From Clostridiaceae bacterium (GTDB lineage: Bacteria; Bacillota; Clostridia; Saccharofermentanales; DTU023): 32,412 nucleotides of DNA. Under the pieces are notes generated by a model that did not search any database, was not told the origin of the DNA, and saw only the letters and a list, made by a program, of their open reading frames with translations. The translations under genes were made by a program, and so were the position numbers. The stretch covers positions 1-32,412 of the forward strand of contig JAAZKT010000037.1 in assembly GCA_012799695.1 (NCBI GenBank). Direction: 5' to 3'. Position 1 is the first letter of the stretch, and every line of letters starts with the position of its first letter. This document shows, one piece after another, positions 17,524 through 26,853 of this stretch.

Positions 17524-20500
17524 TCAGTATCCGCGGGTCGCATTGTAATCGATTGAATACCACGATGTATTCTCAAGAGGGTCCCTGAATGTGTCGGCGA
17601 ATAGCGGTAGAGGCATGAGGACGGGTTTGACGAGCACCTTCGCCTCCACAGTAAGATACGCGCCTGCGTTTCTGAGAAGATAGTCCGGATTTCCCGTCAC
17701 TTTCGACACATTGAGCTGGATGACATCCGCCGTGCGCAACAGGATGCTCGTTCGGTTCGTAAACATCCCGAGAAGCAGGAACAGACGCATGTAATCGCTA
17801 TAACGGAAAGAAAGAAGTGATGACATGCCGGTACTTTCCCCTGAGGACTGCTTGCTTTCTCCTTCGCCGCCGGATTGTCCTTCCGTACCGAAGAACCCGT
17901 CGATGCCCTGTTCAAGCTCAGTCTTCAATTCCTCGGCACCCTCATCCATCGCTTCTCTTACCTTGTCCATCATCTCGTTTTTGTATTTTTTTATCTCATC
18001 GGTTGCTTCATGCAGCTTATTTTTCACCGCATTGGAAATCTCGTTGAAATACTCATCCATCTTCTCTGTGAAACTCTCGAGGTCCTCCATGCCTTGCTGT
18101 TCGATTTCCCGGAGTTTATCAATCGAGCTATTGATGTATTTTTCTTTGAGCAGTTCGACCGTTTTCTCCTTCACGATGTAGGAGATGTCCGACGGATCTT
18201 CGTCCAGCGATTGAAGCCATTCATCGAGCTTCTCGGAAACATACTTTCCCGGATCGGTTATAGACGGATCCCCGAGCGCGTTCTGGATAAGGGAGATCAT
18301 CTTTTTGATGGCGACATTCGCATGGCGCGAGATGAGGTCGTCGATACTCTCGCTAATGTGATTTTCGATCTCTTCCCTGTTTTCATCCAGGAATTGGTCT
18401 GCTTCCTCGCCTCCTTTATCAAGATACTCGCCCAGCTTGTCGGCAGCCCAGTTAACGGCCTCATCCGCGGCGCCTTTCAAAAGATCGCTCGCCTCCTCTT
18501 TCGCGGCGGCCATAAGTCCCGCCGGCGTGACCACCCAGGAACTTTTCTTATGGAATACGGGAACGGCTTTCCCGCGCGCCAGATTACCCAGATCGATAGC
18601 CGATTGCACCAAGGCGAGGAGTATTTGAATCGTTGCCTGAATCAGCGGAACGGGTACGATACCCCATGTCGCAGCGGAAATGGGTGTCGCGATCTGGAGA
18701 GCGAACATGCTCGTATCCATATCGGTGAAGGCATAGATGACGTTAAGACCGAAACGGATGGCAAAAATGGAGCTGTAAGCATGCGTTACATTACTTGACC
18801 CCGTCCCCCCGTAGAGAATATACTCCACCTCGCGTTTATAATGGTAATTGTTTTCTCCATTGATCTCATGACACCGCAACGTCTGTATAGGGTTTTTTAA
18901 ATCCTTATCTTTGTGCTCTTTCTCAATTGTGTCGAAACTAAACATGCTAAGGATGTAATCGGTAACGTAGTAACCGTCGCGGAGATCTTCCGATGAACCC
19001 TTCAAGATTCCCGCCACCCCCGAGAACATGCCTGCAAGTCCGGTGCTGGTGCTCTTCGCCACATCATTGGAATCGGAGGTATATGTGCCGTGAGCAGTCG
19101 AAGAAGAAGAATCACCTGACGGCTTGGAAGGAAGATCCTTTACAGATTGGCCATCTCCGTCTTTTTTAGGAGGATCTTTTTCCTCTTTCACCTTTTCATT
19201 TTTTTCTTCGTCCGTCGCCTTTTCACCGTTATTCTTCATCCTATCTTGGAGTTTTTTCGCTTTATCATCTTTGTCGGAGCGCACGGTACAATGGCGTTTC
19301 GTTTCGTCAGCTTCCTTGGGATCTGAATGTTTTTTGAATAGATAGACGTAAAAGACAGGTTGGTATGAGCCGTAGAGCGAGATGCCTGTTTCCGGATTCT
19401 TCATCCAAGTAAAATCGATATCAGGCGAAACGAACAATCCATTAAACGAGCTCTCCGCACTTTCTTGGAGTGGTTGTTTATACTGTGATCTCTTGTCAAG
19501 GAACTCTTTTCCCAGACGGTCGGCGAGGAGTTTTTCGAATGTCTCATAGTCTTTGATATCGCCCACGAACTTACCGGCATACCGGATCTGTTCGATTTGC
19601 TCCGAGATCTGTTCCATCCGCTGTCGCAACGGTGAGATTCGATTGTAAAGCTCCAGAACCTGATCTTTGTCATAATTAGTTTTGAGATCCTTGAGATCGG
19701 CTCTGTCCTGTTCCGCCAGAGAGGAGAGTTTAAGATCAGGATCTTGTGACGTTTTATTCCACTCATTTCTCCTTTTAACGAGATCACCCCCGTTGAGCGA
19801 ATCATACACGTCCTTAAGGTCTTTTTCCGCTCTCTTCAGGCACTCGACGGCTTCCTTAAATTTGTCCCGATATACTCTCGCCTTTTCCGCGACCTTGCCA
19901 ATCTCACCATTGATCGTGAACGGGTCAGTACGCCCCGAAGTTCTGATTTTAGTCGTCAATTCGGCGAGAGGCTGGAACGCGTCATAAGTCAACCGCATGT
20001 CCTCTTCATAGTTTGCCTTTATCGTCTTCGCGAGCTCCGTAGCATGGATCTCTTTGCCCTTGTACTTCACGTAAAAATCAAGAGCATCGTCGTCAGCCCA
20101 TATCATCGCAACGGCGAATTCTTGGTAACGTTCATAGCGATGCGTCATCAGATCCGTGTACTCTTTGAGAGGTTGACCCGATGTTTCAAGCAGTTGTCGG
20201 ACGTACTGGATATCGTACAGTCCTTCATCGATCACGGAAGACGTCGGCAACCCGAGCGATTTGAGCTTCGTCTTTATTTCTGTGAGCTTATCATCATTGT
20301 AGAGAGCGCCCATTTCAACGATCCACTGCTGCATCACTACTAAACTAGGCCGGAAAATCAGATTGTAGTCGCCAGGAAACAGATCGACAAAAGTCTTGTA
20401 TTTCTCTCCTCTGGATTCCAATTCCCAGAGCTTGCCTTCTGTCTCACCTCCAAACGCATCAGGTATCAGCGTCGTCCGCTCAGTCAATTGAATCGGCGTG

Positions 20501-21261
20501 ACGGCCGTCATCCGCGTCTCGTATAGATCCTTAATGGTTCGGACGTGAAAATCCTTAAACCTCGATTCCAGATCTGTGAAGAACGTGTCGTTCGCCACTC
20601 CGACAAGATGAGATTTAACAAGAGAGTTGTACTCCGCGAGATTCTCCCAGGCAGACCGGAGCTTCTTATTGAGCTTCTCTTCCTCCTTGTAATACGACTG
20701 GCGCTGCTCAACGAGCTTTGTCTCCTTGCTGACGCTGCTAAAGCTGTTCAACGCCGACAAAAACCGCAAGCCCGTGTTGATCGGCGTACGGTACTTCATA
20801 AACTCGACGATCTGTCGTTCAAGGATATCGGGATTGGTGAGCGAACCGTTCTGAGGAATATAGGCGTTAAAATCGCCCAATTTCATGTTGAGGATATCGG
20901 AGGCGTCACTGACATCAGAAGGCAAATCGCGAAGTTGCGCCATGATCTGATTGGTAATCGGTCCCGCCACATCGGAGCTCACTCCGTAAGAAACGATACT
21001 TTTGTGGTAAAAAGCTTCCAGATCTCTGAAAAGCGATTCCTGATCCTGCGTCGTCGCAAAAAGCCCGTAGAGCTCTTTTAATTGTGAGTCATACTGTGTC
21101 AACGCCGTATTCAGCGCTAAGTCGCCCGCGGACGCAACCACACCGCGCGCGAGAGAAATCCTGCTCACATCAACGAAAAAAGCGCTGCAAGTCAACATAG
21201 GCACCAAGATGATGACAAGGAAGATCGTTACGGCACCCTTACATCTACGGACGTATTTCAT
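17524..21261 (-). CDS. Giant TadG-like / DUF5702-type pilus-associated protein
   Basis: A 1245-aa protein with an N-terminal TadG-like anchor: CKGAVTIFLVIILVPMLTCSAFFVDVSRISLARG (about 7-40), with residues 45-60 continuing as LALNTALTQYDS. The body is mostly long charged helices, including coiled-coil stretches (about 470-590 and 990-1150). A Lys/Asp/Ser-rich low-complexity segment lies at about 655-730, and hydrophobic segments near 815-910 may re-enter the membrane. In other Tad systems TadG links the pilus to the cell envelope; that role here is inferred. The ATG at 21261 has AAGGAG only 3 nt upstream. A TTG at 21294 would overlap the preceding stop and add 11 residues, so the start is uncertain. 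Confidence 0.75.
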   Translation of the reverse strand: MKYVRRCKGAVTIFLVIILVPMLTCSAFFVDVSRISLARGVVASAGDLALNTALTQYDSQLKELYGLFATTQDQESLFRDLEAFYHKSIVSYGVSSDVAGPITNQIMAQLRDLPSDVSDASDILNMKLGDFNAYIPQNGSLTNPDILERQIVEFMKYRTPINTGLRFLSALNSFSSVSKETKLVEQRQSYYKEEEKLNKKLRSAWENLAEYNSLVKSHLVGVANDTFFTDLESRFKDFHVRTIKDLYETRMTAVTPIQLTERTTLIPDAFGGETEGKLWELESRGEKYKTFVDLFPGDYNLIFRPSLVVMQQWIVEMGALYNDDKLTEIKTKLKSLGLPTSSVIDEGLYDIQYVRQLLETSGQPLKEYTDLMTHRYERYQEFAVAMIWADDDALDFYVKYKGKEIHATELAKTIKANYEEDMRLTYDAFQPLAELTTKIRTSGRTDPFTINGEIGKVAEKARVYRDKFKEAVECLKRAEKDLKDVYDSLNGGDLVKRRNEWNKTSQDPDLKLSSLAEQDRADLKDLKTNYDKDQVLELYNRISPLRQRMEQISEQIEQIRYAGKFVGDIKDYETFEKLLADRLGKEFLDKRSQYKQPLQESAESSFNGLFVSPDIDFTWMKNPETGISLYGSYQPVFYVYLFKKHSDPKEADETKRHCTVRSDKDDKAKKLQDRMKNNGEKATDEEKNEKVKEEKDPPKKDGDGQSVKDLPSKPSGDSSSSTAHGTYTSDSNDVAKSTSTGLAGMFSGVAGILKGSSEDLRDGYYVTDYILSMFSFDTIEKEHKDKDLKNPIQTLRCHEINGENNYHYKREVEYILYGGTGSSNVTHAYSSIFAIRFGLNVIYAFTDMDTSMFALQIATPISAATWGIVPVPLIQATIQILLALVQSAIDLGNLARGKAVPVFHKKSSWVVTPAGLMAAAKEEASDLLKGAADEAVNWAADKLGEYLDKGGEEADQFLDENREEIENHISESIDDLISRHANVAIKKMISLIQNALGDPSITDPGKYVSEKLDEWLQSLDEDPSDISYIVKEKTVELLKEKYINSSIDKLREIEQQGMEDLESFTEKMDEYFNEISNAVKNKLHEATDEIKKYKNEMMDKVREAMDEGAEELKTELEQGIDGFFGTEGQSGGEGESKQSSGESTGMSSLLSFRYSDYMRLFLLLGMFTNRTSILLRTADVIQLNVSKVTGNPDYLLRNAGAYLTVEAKVLVKPVLMPLPLFADTFRDPLENTSWYSIDYNATRGY

Positions 21262-21290
21262 AGACTCCTTCGCCCCTTTCCATCGCGCTG

Positions 21291-21959
21291 TCAATCGAAA
21301 ATGCTCAAAATGGTTTTAACTTTCCCAAAAGCTTCCGACACCTTCTTCATGACACCGCTGCCTGTCAGGTAATCGATGACCATGTCAGTATTACGAATAA
21401 ATTCCGTTGTATAGCTGACCGGCATTTCCGCGCGAGAGTAAAATGTCAACGATATCTTGTTTTTATCGCCGAGAAAACGAATCGGGAACGTCATCTCATA
21501 CTCAATCTCGACGTCAAAAGTCGCGTAGATGAAATAATTGTTGAAATGCGCGATGTCCGACTGTGGAGTGATGAGAACCGGCTTCATCCCCGGGAAAAAG
21601 CCCGAAGACTTTTTGTGGAAGCGGCTCGCGACTTTTTCATTGATCATGGAGACGACACTGGAGCGACTGTTCCCACTGAGAAAGCGGTACGGCTCGATGC
21701 TGATTTTCTCATCGAGCCTCAGCGCTCCGTTGTGCCTATACGCCCTTTCAATGATCGAATCCGCGCAGGCACTCGCCCCGATGATCGCGTACTGTTCCAC
21801 TTCCGATTGAGCTTCCGACCTCTGGTAGAGAAGATTCCCTGTGAAAAGGAGAAAGAAAATCACGAAAAAAATGACAGGAAAAACGATCGCCGCCTCGACA
21901 AATACGACGCCGCTTTCATCTCTCCTCGCTTTGCGCCACACGCGAACAACCCTATCCAT
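21291..21959 (-). CDS. tadE: TadE-like pseudopilin
   Basis: The 222-aa product has the canonical TadE prepilin leader ARRDESGVVFVEAAIVFPVIFF: Gly17 before the cleavage site, Glu22 at +5, then one TM (about 18-42). The ~180-residue extracytoplasmic part is beta-rich at its end. It would be processed by the operon's prepilin peptidase and act as a minor subunit in pilus assembly. GAGG lies 8 nt before the ATG. It is 134 bp from the pilin gene, and that gap holds no recognisable feature. Confidence 0.82.
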   Translation of the reverse strand: MDRVVRVWRKARRDESGVVFVEAAIVFPVIFFVIFFLLFTGNLLYQRSEAQSEVEQYAIIGASACADSIIERAYRHNGALRLDEKISIEPYRFLSGNSRSSVVSMINEKVASRFHKKSSGFFPGMKPVLITPQSDIAHFNNYFIYATFDVEIEYEMTFPIRFLGDKNKISLTFYSRAEMPVSYTTEFIRNTDMVIDYLTGSGVMKKVSEAFGKVKTILSIFD

Positions 21960-22093
21960 ACGAAAGGCCTCGCTTTCCGGTCAGACAACCGATTGCTTTC
22001 TCCGCTCGACGAACAGGCAGACAAGTCGAAAAAGCCGGTGCCGACTCGTTCTCCCCGAACATCTTCAAGGCGAAAGAACCGCCGAGCTATTTC

Positions 22094-22306
22094 CTATTCA
22101 ATAGCGGTCTTTGCTTTCCCTGTGATCATATTGATCAGCTCTCGCAGCAAATTCCCGATCGCTTCTCTAAAAATGACCGCAAGCGCGATCGCGATACCGA
22201 TCAACACGACGATAGCGACGACGTTAACTTCACCCTTTTCATCCCTGATCAGTTTGTTGAATCGCTCGGCAACGATCCCAAGGAACAGTTCCATACGTTG
22301 TAACAT
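22094..22306 (-). CDS. Flp1-like type IVb pilin, small
   Basis: Candidate major pilin, 70 aa. Leader LIRDEKGE (to Gly25) is followed by one hydrophobic helix EVNVVAIVVLIGIAIALAVIF (26-46) and a short amphipathic end (REAIGNLLRELINMITGK), the layout of the Flp1-like domain. It differs from classical Flp pilins in having Val at +5 where Glu is usual; Glu is at +1 instead. AAGGAGG sits 9 nt upstream, the strongest ribosome-binding site in the operon. It lies between tadC and tadE, and a hairpin in the leader (22348-22384) may help its mRNA accumulate. Confidence 0.82.
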   Translation of the reverse strand: MLQRMELFLGIVAERFNKLIRDEKGEVNVVAIVVLIGIAIALAVIFREAIGNLLRELINMITGKAKTAIE

Positions 22307-22347
22307 GGTTATAATCCTCCTTGTGTTACTCCATTAATTTAATGTAC

Positions 22348-22384
22348 AGACAGTACTCAGATCCGTTATCAGGTCGTACTGTCT
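22348..22384 (-). promoter_or_regulatory. Stem-loop between tadC and the pilin gene
   Basis: Perfect 9-bp inverted repeat, AGACAGTAC (22348-22356) and GTACTGTCT (22376-22384), with a 19-nt loop. No T-tract follows on either strand, so it is probably not a terminator. It stands about 40 bp before the pilin start, where an mRNA-processing or stabilising hairpin could raise pilin output relative to its operon mates. Confidence 0.5.
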
Positions 22385-22424
22385 AAAGGTCCGTCATGCG
22401 CCAACGACCCTTCGTTACCGCCAT

Positions 22425-23300
22425 CTAGGCTCCTAGATTTGAGAGAATAGGCACGATAACGAGAATCAAGATCCCGATAAACATCACGGAGATCGGAATC
22501 AATAGCTTGGCTGCCGCGCGTTCTCCCTCGCGGCGCACAAGCTGCTTTTTGAGTTGCCATACTTCGTGGCTCTGCTCTTGCAGAGCGAGTGTCAGATCTC
22601 TGCTTCCCTTGGTCATCCCCTGAATGATGGTTGACGTAAACTTCTTCACCTCCGGAATGACACATCGCCTACCGAAGTTATAGATAGCGTCGACCTCCGC
22701 CACGCCGTTTCGTATCTCTTCAACGGCGATTTGCATTTCATCGTAGAAGACGCCTTCGCCTCCGAACGCCACTCTCTCCCACGCTTCTCTGAGAATCATT
22801 CCGGCGTTGGTAAGTAGTGCGAGTTTCGAAACGACGTCCGCGAAGTCATGCAGCAGCTCGTCGGAACGAGCCTGAATTCTTTTGCTCGCCTGAGTGCCGT
22901 AGTAATAATATGCAAGCCCCGAAAACATGAAGAAAACAAACATGATCATCAGATCCCGCGCCAGTCCGTAAAAGATGAAGGACAGGACAAAGAGCGTCAT
23001 GGTGAACGTCACTTGTTGGGCGTGCGTAACATGAAGATAATACTCGGCATATTTCTCACCATAGAGAACGTTAAGTTCCTGCCGAAGTTTTCTGTCGCCT
23101 TTCGATTTGTATTTGTAACCTATTGAGTGAAGGAATGCGTAACCCGTTCCGTAAATGTCTTTTAATGGAAACTCCTTCTCGGACAAGACGGAGAACATGC
23201 TCCGATATTGCGCACCTTTCAAGAAGAACACGATCCAAACGATGACGAGCAAAGTGCCCACCAACATGATGACTATTTCGAAGATCTCAAGACCCAACAT
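22425..23300 (-). CDS. tadC: TadC-like type II secretion F-domain protein
   Basis: Inner-membrane platform protein of the Tad pilus, 291 aa. It has an N-terminal TM (about 7-27), two central TMs (about 97-135) and a C-terminal TM (about 268-288). Between them lies the T2SSF cytoplasmic domain with DELLHDFADVVSKLALLTNAGMILREAWERV (about 147-177). It pairs with TadB and docks to the TadA ATPase. The gene is 14 bp from tadB and has GAGAGGAGA ahead of its ATG. Confidence 0.9.
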   Translation of the reverse strand: MLGLEIFEIVIMLVGTLLVIVWIVFFLKGAQYRSMFSVLSEKEFPLKDIYGTGYAFLHSIGYKYKSKGDRKLRQELNVLYGEKYAEYYLHVTHAQQVTFTMTLFVLSFIFYGLARDLMIMFVFFMFSGLAYYYYGTQASKRIQARSDELLHDFADVVSKLALLTNAGMILREAWERVAFGGEGVFYDEMQIAVEEIRNGVAEVDAIYNFGRRCVIPEVKKFTSTIIQGMTKGSRDLTLALQEQSHEVWQLKKQLVRREGERAAAKLLIPISVMFIGILILVIVPILSNLGA

Positions 23301-23314
23301 CTCTCATTCTCCTC

Positions 23315-24172
23315 TCACATCTTGATATTAAGCACTGACTTGCCGACATAGTACGCGATAATGAAGATGATGATCGCTACCGTAGACGCCAGTATGCCAG
23401 CGGGCGACGCAAAGTTTTTGGCAAAGTCGGGACTCATTCCCTTGATGAGCGCAACAATGGCGATCGGCATGACCGCCATGATGTTCTGTTCCGTTTTATT
23501 AGCGGTCAGCATCGTCTCGATATCTTCTTCGATGGCCATTTTGTCACTCAGAATGGCGTGCGTATTCCGGATGACATCTTTGATATTGCCGCCCTTTCGA
23601 TAGCTGATACTGAAGACACCGGCAAAGCTTGAGATGTCATCAATGTCGCTCCGTTTTCCGAAATCTTCCAACAGTTGTTCAACGGGAAAATTGTTCTGAA
23701 TGCCTGAGAGAATCAACTCGAGTTCACGCAAGATGAAGGCATCACTATCGTACTGGACCTTCAGATCTTCGTATACCGCATAGAAGGCATCCGTCACGTT
23801 TTTGCCGGCGCTGAGAGAAGTCGTCAATCCGTCCAACATATCCCGAAACTGCTTGGCAAGCTGGCGCTTGCGCTTCCCGATAATCGCTTTCGTCCTGGCG
23901 GGAATAAAAAGCCTCGCCGCGATAATACCTGCTATGGTCGGGATCAGGATGTTCAGAATGTACGTGATCGTCGTCGGCTGACCGAACTCGTCTTTGCCGA
24001 GCCCGCCATAAAAGAGATAACCGACTGCGGCACCTGCAACAAAAGCGAGCAGAGCGTACCCGAACTTTTCCCACCTTTTCATGTAATAGACACGGAAATT
24101 GCGCGTCGGCATGTTTGTTGCGGATAAAAAGAATTCCGGTTCAGGCGGAGCTTTTTTCTTTTTCTTGAACAT
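23315..24172 (-). CDS. tadB: TadB-like type II secretion F-domain protein
   Basis: Second platform protein, 285 aa. TMs are at about 35-55, 68-92, 230-246 and 255-280. The F-domain appears in the middle: RQLAKQFRDMLDGLTTSLSAGKNVTDAFYAVYEDL (about 103-137). The N-terminal 30 residues are cytoplasmic and Lys-rich (MFKKKKKAPPEPEF). It forms the usual tadA-tadB-tadC order with its neighbours. The 99 bp between it and tadA hold no recognisable feature. Confidence 0.9.
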   Translation of the reverse strand: MFKKKKKAPPEPEFFLSATNMPTRNFRVYYMKRWEKFGYALLAFVAGAAVGYLFYGGLGKDEFGQPTTITYILNILIPTIAGIIAARLFIPARTKAIIGKRKRQLAKQFRDMLDGLTTSLSAGKNVTDAFYAVYEDLKVQYDSDAFILRELELILSGIQNNFPVEQLLEDFGKRSDIDDISSFAGVFSISYRKGGNIKDVIRNTHAILSDKMAIEEDIETMLTANKTEQNIMAVMPIAIVALIKGMSPDFAKNFASPAGILASTVAIIIFIIAYYVGKSVLNIKM

Positions 24173-24271
24173 AAACGAAACACCTCATCGAATATCCGGC
24201 TTGGTCGCGTCTCCTTCGACCTTGTCGGGTACCATTAACCGGCTGTTGGCGGTATGCCGCCCTTCAGCGGA

Positions 24272-25510
24272 TTAAATCACATGCTTGAAACCCGCAATTT
24301 GCAGTTTCTGCGTATTTTTCATCTCATTATCCGTGCGTGTCAGTCTTCCCGATACGCGCGTCAAGGTGCTCTTTTCGTCCTCGATGAACACATAGAGCGG
24401 GTTCAGCACTATGCGTCCGTCCTCATACCCGAGGACTTCAGTGATTTCCATCGTGCGGCGCGACTTGTCACGCAAACGCGAGAGGTGGATGATGATGTCC
24501 ACCGCAGACGCAATCTGCTGACGAATCGCTTCAAGCGGTAACCCCGCCGCGCCTTGGAGAACCATCGTCTCCAAACGGCTCAGCATATCCTCCGTACTGT
24601 TCGCGTGTCCCGTGGAGATTGAACCGTCATGCCCGGTATTCATCGCTTGTAGCATATCGAGAGCCTCTCCGCCGCGGACCTCGCCTACGACTATCCGTTC
24701 AGGCCGCATGCGGAGAGAAGATTTGATGAGATCGCGGATTGAGATCTCTCCGACTCCCGCGACATTCGCGGTACGCGTCTCGAGCCTGACGAGGTTATCG
24801 ATGTTCTTGATTTGAAGCTCCGCCGAGTCCTCAATCGTAATGACGCGCTCGTCTCTCGGAATGAAGTTTGACAGCGCGTTCAAGAAGGTCGTCTTTCCGG
24901 AGCCGGTACCGCCACTAATAAAAATGTTGTATTTTGCCTTGACAAGGACCTCCAACTGCTCCGCAATATCTTTCGTAAGTGATCCGTACTCGATCAGTTT
25001 CTCCATCGTCATCGGCGTTTTGGAAAACTTTCGGATGGTCACCGTCGGTCCGCAGAGCGCGATCGGAGGCAGAACGACATTGACGCGCGATCCGTCGGGA
25101 AGACGCGTGTCGCAGATGGGGTTAGCCTGATTTACTTCGCGCCCGGCCAAGCCAACAATGCGCTGGATAATATCCTCCAGACGTCGCTGGCTCTCAAACT
25201 TCTTATCGAGTTTGAAGAGGCGGCCGCTCTGCTCAATAAAAATATCATCTGTGCCGTTGATCATGACCTCCGTGATCGTATCGTCCTTAATGATACTGTC
25301 AAGGAGACCGAACCCTCGAATCGAACTGAATACCTGTTCAACGATCGACACGCGCTGCTCAATAGAACAGTATTCCTGTTTGAGCCATTCGCCTGTGAGT
25401 TCCTCCACACGTAGTAACAGCTCATCGTCTTCCAGTTCGCTCAGGGGCAGATTCTCGCCGATGTAGCGCTTAATCTCGGCGATGACCTCCTGCTCTCTTT
25501 CAAAGGTCAT
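24272..25510 (-). CDS. tadA: TadA/CpaF secretion ATPase
   Basis: Hexameric ATPase that powers pilus assembly from the cytoplasmic face. The 412-aa protein has Walker A ISGGTGSGKTTF (198-209), the Asp box ITIEDSAEL (225-233), Walker B RIVVGEVRGGE (272-282) and the His box GHDGSISTGHA (293-303), all intact. The N-terminal ~110 residues carry the helical region typical of CpaF. It starts 4 bp after the TadZ-like stop. Nothing suggests loss of activity. Confidence 0.95.
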   Translation of the reverse strand: MTFEREQEVIAEIKRYIGENLPLSELEDDELLLRVEELTGEWLKQEYCSIEQRVSIVEQVFSSIRGFGLLDSIIKDDTITEVMINGTDDIFIEQSGRLFKLDKKFESQRRLEDIIQRIVGLAGREVNQANPICDTRLPDGSRVNVVLPPIALCGPTVTIRKFSKTPMTMEKLIEYGSLTKDIAEQLEVLVKAKYNIFISGGTGSGKTTFLNALSNFIPRDERVITIEDSAELQIKNIDNLVRLETRTANVAGVGEISIRDLIKSSLRMRPERIVVGEVRGGEALDMLQAMNTGHDGSISTGHANSTEDMLSRLETMVLQGAAGLPLEAIRQQIASAVDIIIHLSRLRDKSRRTMEITEVLGYEDGRIVLNPLYVFIEDEKSTLTRVSGRLTRTDNEMKNTQKLQIAGFKHVI

Positions 25511-25514
25511 GCTG

Positions 25515-26582
25515 TCACCTCAGAATCTGTCGGAAAATATTCATTGACACGAGTTGCTCCACGACTTCCCTCTGCGACGCGTGCGCATAGCGTGGCGCTC
25601 CTCCCAACAGTCTCAGCTCGATTCCCTCGACCGCCTGTGAGACCTTGTTGCTGAACTTGTTGTACACTAGGTAGAGCTTGCTCAGGATACGCAAATCGCG
25701 CTGCTGGTCGATCATCCGAAGCGCCTCATAAGCGCGCACCAACTTAGTGTTCGCGATCGCCATCCCGTCACTGACCAGTACAATCGCATACGCTTCCTTT
25801 AAGGCATGGAGCATCCTGCCGTCGAGCGCAAAATCCATGTCCAGAACGATGTGATCATAACGGTCTCTGGCTCGAAGCTCCCTCAGCAACCTCTCCAGAT
25901 CATCTTGCGTGAGCTCCTGCACATCCAGCGCAATAGGGGGGCTCTCAAAGAAGAACACACCGTCCGCCGATTCACGTACCGCACTCTCCAGTTTTACGGA
26001 CAGATTTAGTTTTTGGCTCTTCAATACGAAAATAACATCGCTCAACGTCTCCTGACCGGCTCCGGTAAAAAAGACATCCGATCTGCCGAAGAGTTCCAAG
26101 TTCATATAGAGCACGCGCCGCCCTGCCCGTGCGAGCGTAAGCGCATAGGCAGCGGACAGGGTCGAGCTTCCCACTCCGCCGGCAGGCGACGCAAACACAC
26201 TGATAAGCGCGCTCGGAGTACCATCTGACTTAAAGCCGGTAATGTCACTCGATTTCTCCGCATAAATGCTGAGTATCTGCTTGTAGATGCTGTCAGCCTT
26301 CTGGTATTTCGAAATAGCAGGCTGATCGCGAAGCGAAGCGATCTGCGGATTTTCGACAAAGTACGCAAAACCACACCGTGTCGGTATCTTATCGAGATCA
26401 ATTTCGAACGATTCATCTGCAAGAAAGACATCGATCCGCGCTTCACTCAGCTCGCTCAGCGCTGTATCAAGTTGCGTGAAGGAATAGATTTCGAGTTTAT
26501 CCCAGTAGCGTGCGTTAAAAGCAGATGCGAGTCTCTCCAAAAAATCCGGCTCACGATCCAAAATAGCCAACTTAATTTTCAT
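25515..26582 (-). CDS. TadZ/CpaE-like pilus localisation protein
   Basis: Positions the Tad machinery at the pole in other systems. The 355-aa protein has an N-terminal receiver-like fold (about 1-110, KIKLAILDREPDFLERL) and a MinD/ParA-type P-loop domain after residue 125. The deviant Walker A reads SPAGGVGSST (132-141); both lysines of the usual KGGxGKT/S form are missing (Ala134 and Ser139). Nucleotide hydrolysis is therefore doubtful, as has been noted for TadZ proteins. DIVFVL-like and DYDHIVLDMDFAL segments resemble the remaining ParA motifs. The start at 26582 follows AAGGTGG; the longer frame to 26639 was set aside. It is the first gene of the operon. Confidence 0.85.
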   Translation of the reverse strand: MKIKLAILDREPDFLERLASAFNARYWDKLEIYSFTQLDTALSELSEARIDVFLADESFEIDLDKIPTRCGFAYFVENPQIASLRDQPAISKYQKADSIYKQILSIYAEKSSDITGFKSDGTPSALISVFASPAGGVGSSTLSAAYALTLARAGRRVLYMNLELFGRSDVFFTGAGQETLSDVIFVLKSQKLNLSVKLESAVRESADGVFFFESPPIALDVQELTQDDLERLLRELRARDRYDHIVLDMDFALDGRMLHALKEAYAIVLVSDGMAIANTKLVRAYEALRMIDQQRDLRILSKLYLVYNKFSNKVSQAVEGIELRLLGGAPRYAHASQREVVEQLVSMNIFRQILR

Positions 26583-26665
26583 AATCGCCACCTTTTGTAA
26601 GCATCTCGCCACTAATCTGTCAGTAACGATAGAACTCATTTACATGGGTTATTCATTGTGCCTAT

Positions 26666-26693
26666 ATTATACCTTTATTCTTATTCAAGACAA
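26666..26693 (-). promoter_or_regulatory. Sigma-A promoter of the Tad operon
   Basis: On the minus strand: -10 TATAAT (complement of 26666-26671), 16-bp spacer, -35 TTGTCT (complement of 26688-26693), matching three of six consensus bases. It lies about 84 bp before the TadZ-like start. I see no other convincing promoter in the next 20 kb, which supports one long transcript. Confidence 0.6.
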
Positions 26694-26853
26694 CGGCATC
26701 TTGCCACAAGAATTCGTAAAAAAATTGTGAGCTGAATGCCAAAGCAACTTGGACAGTAGAGTAGGTATTCAAGAATTTATAATTGTTATTCTCCTTGCAT
26801 TGAAAGAAAGATAATGGAAGACGACTATTTATGGTGAGTTTGCCTTTTTAAGC

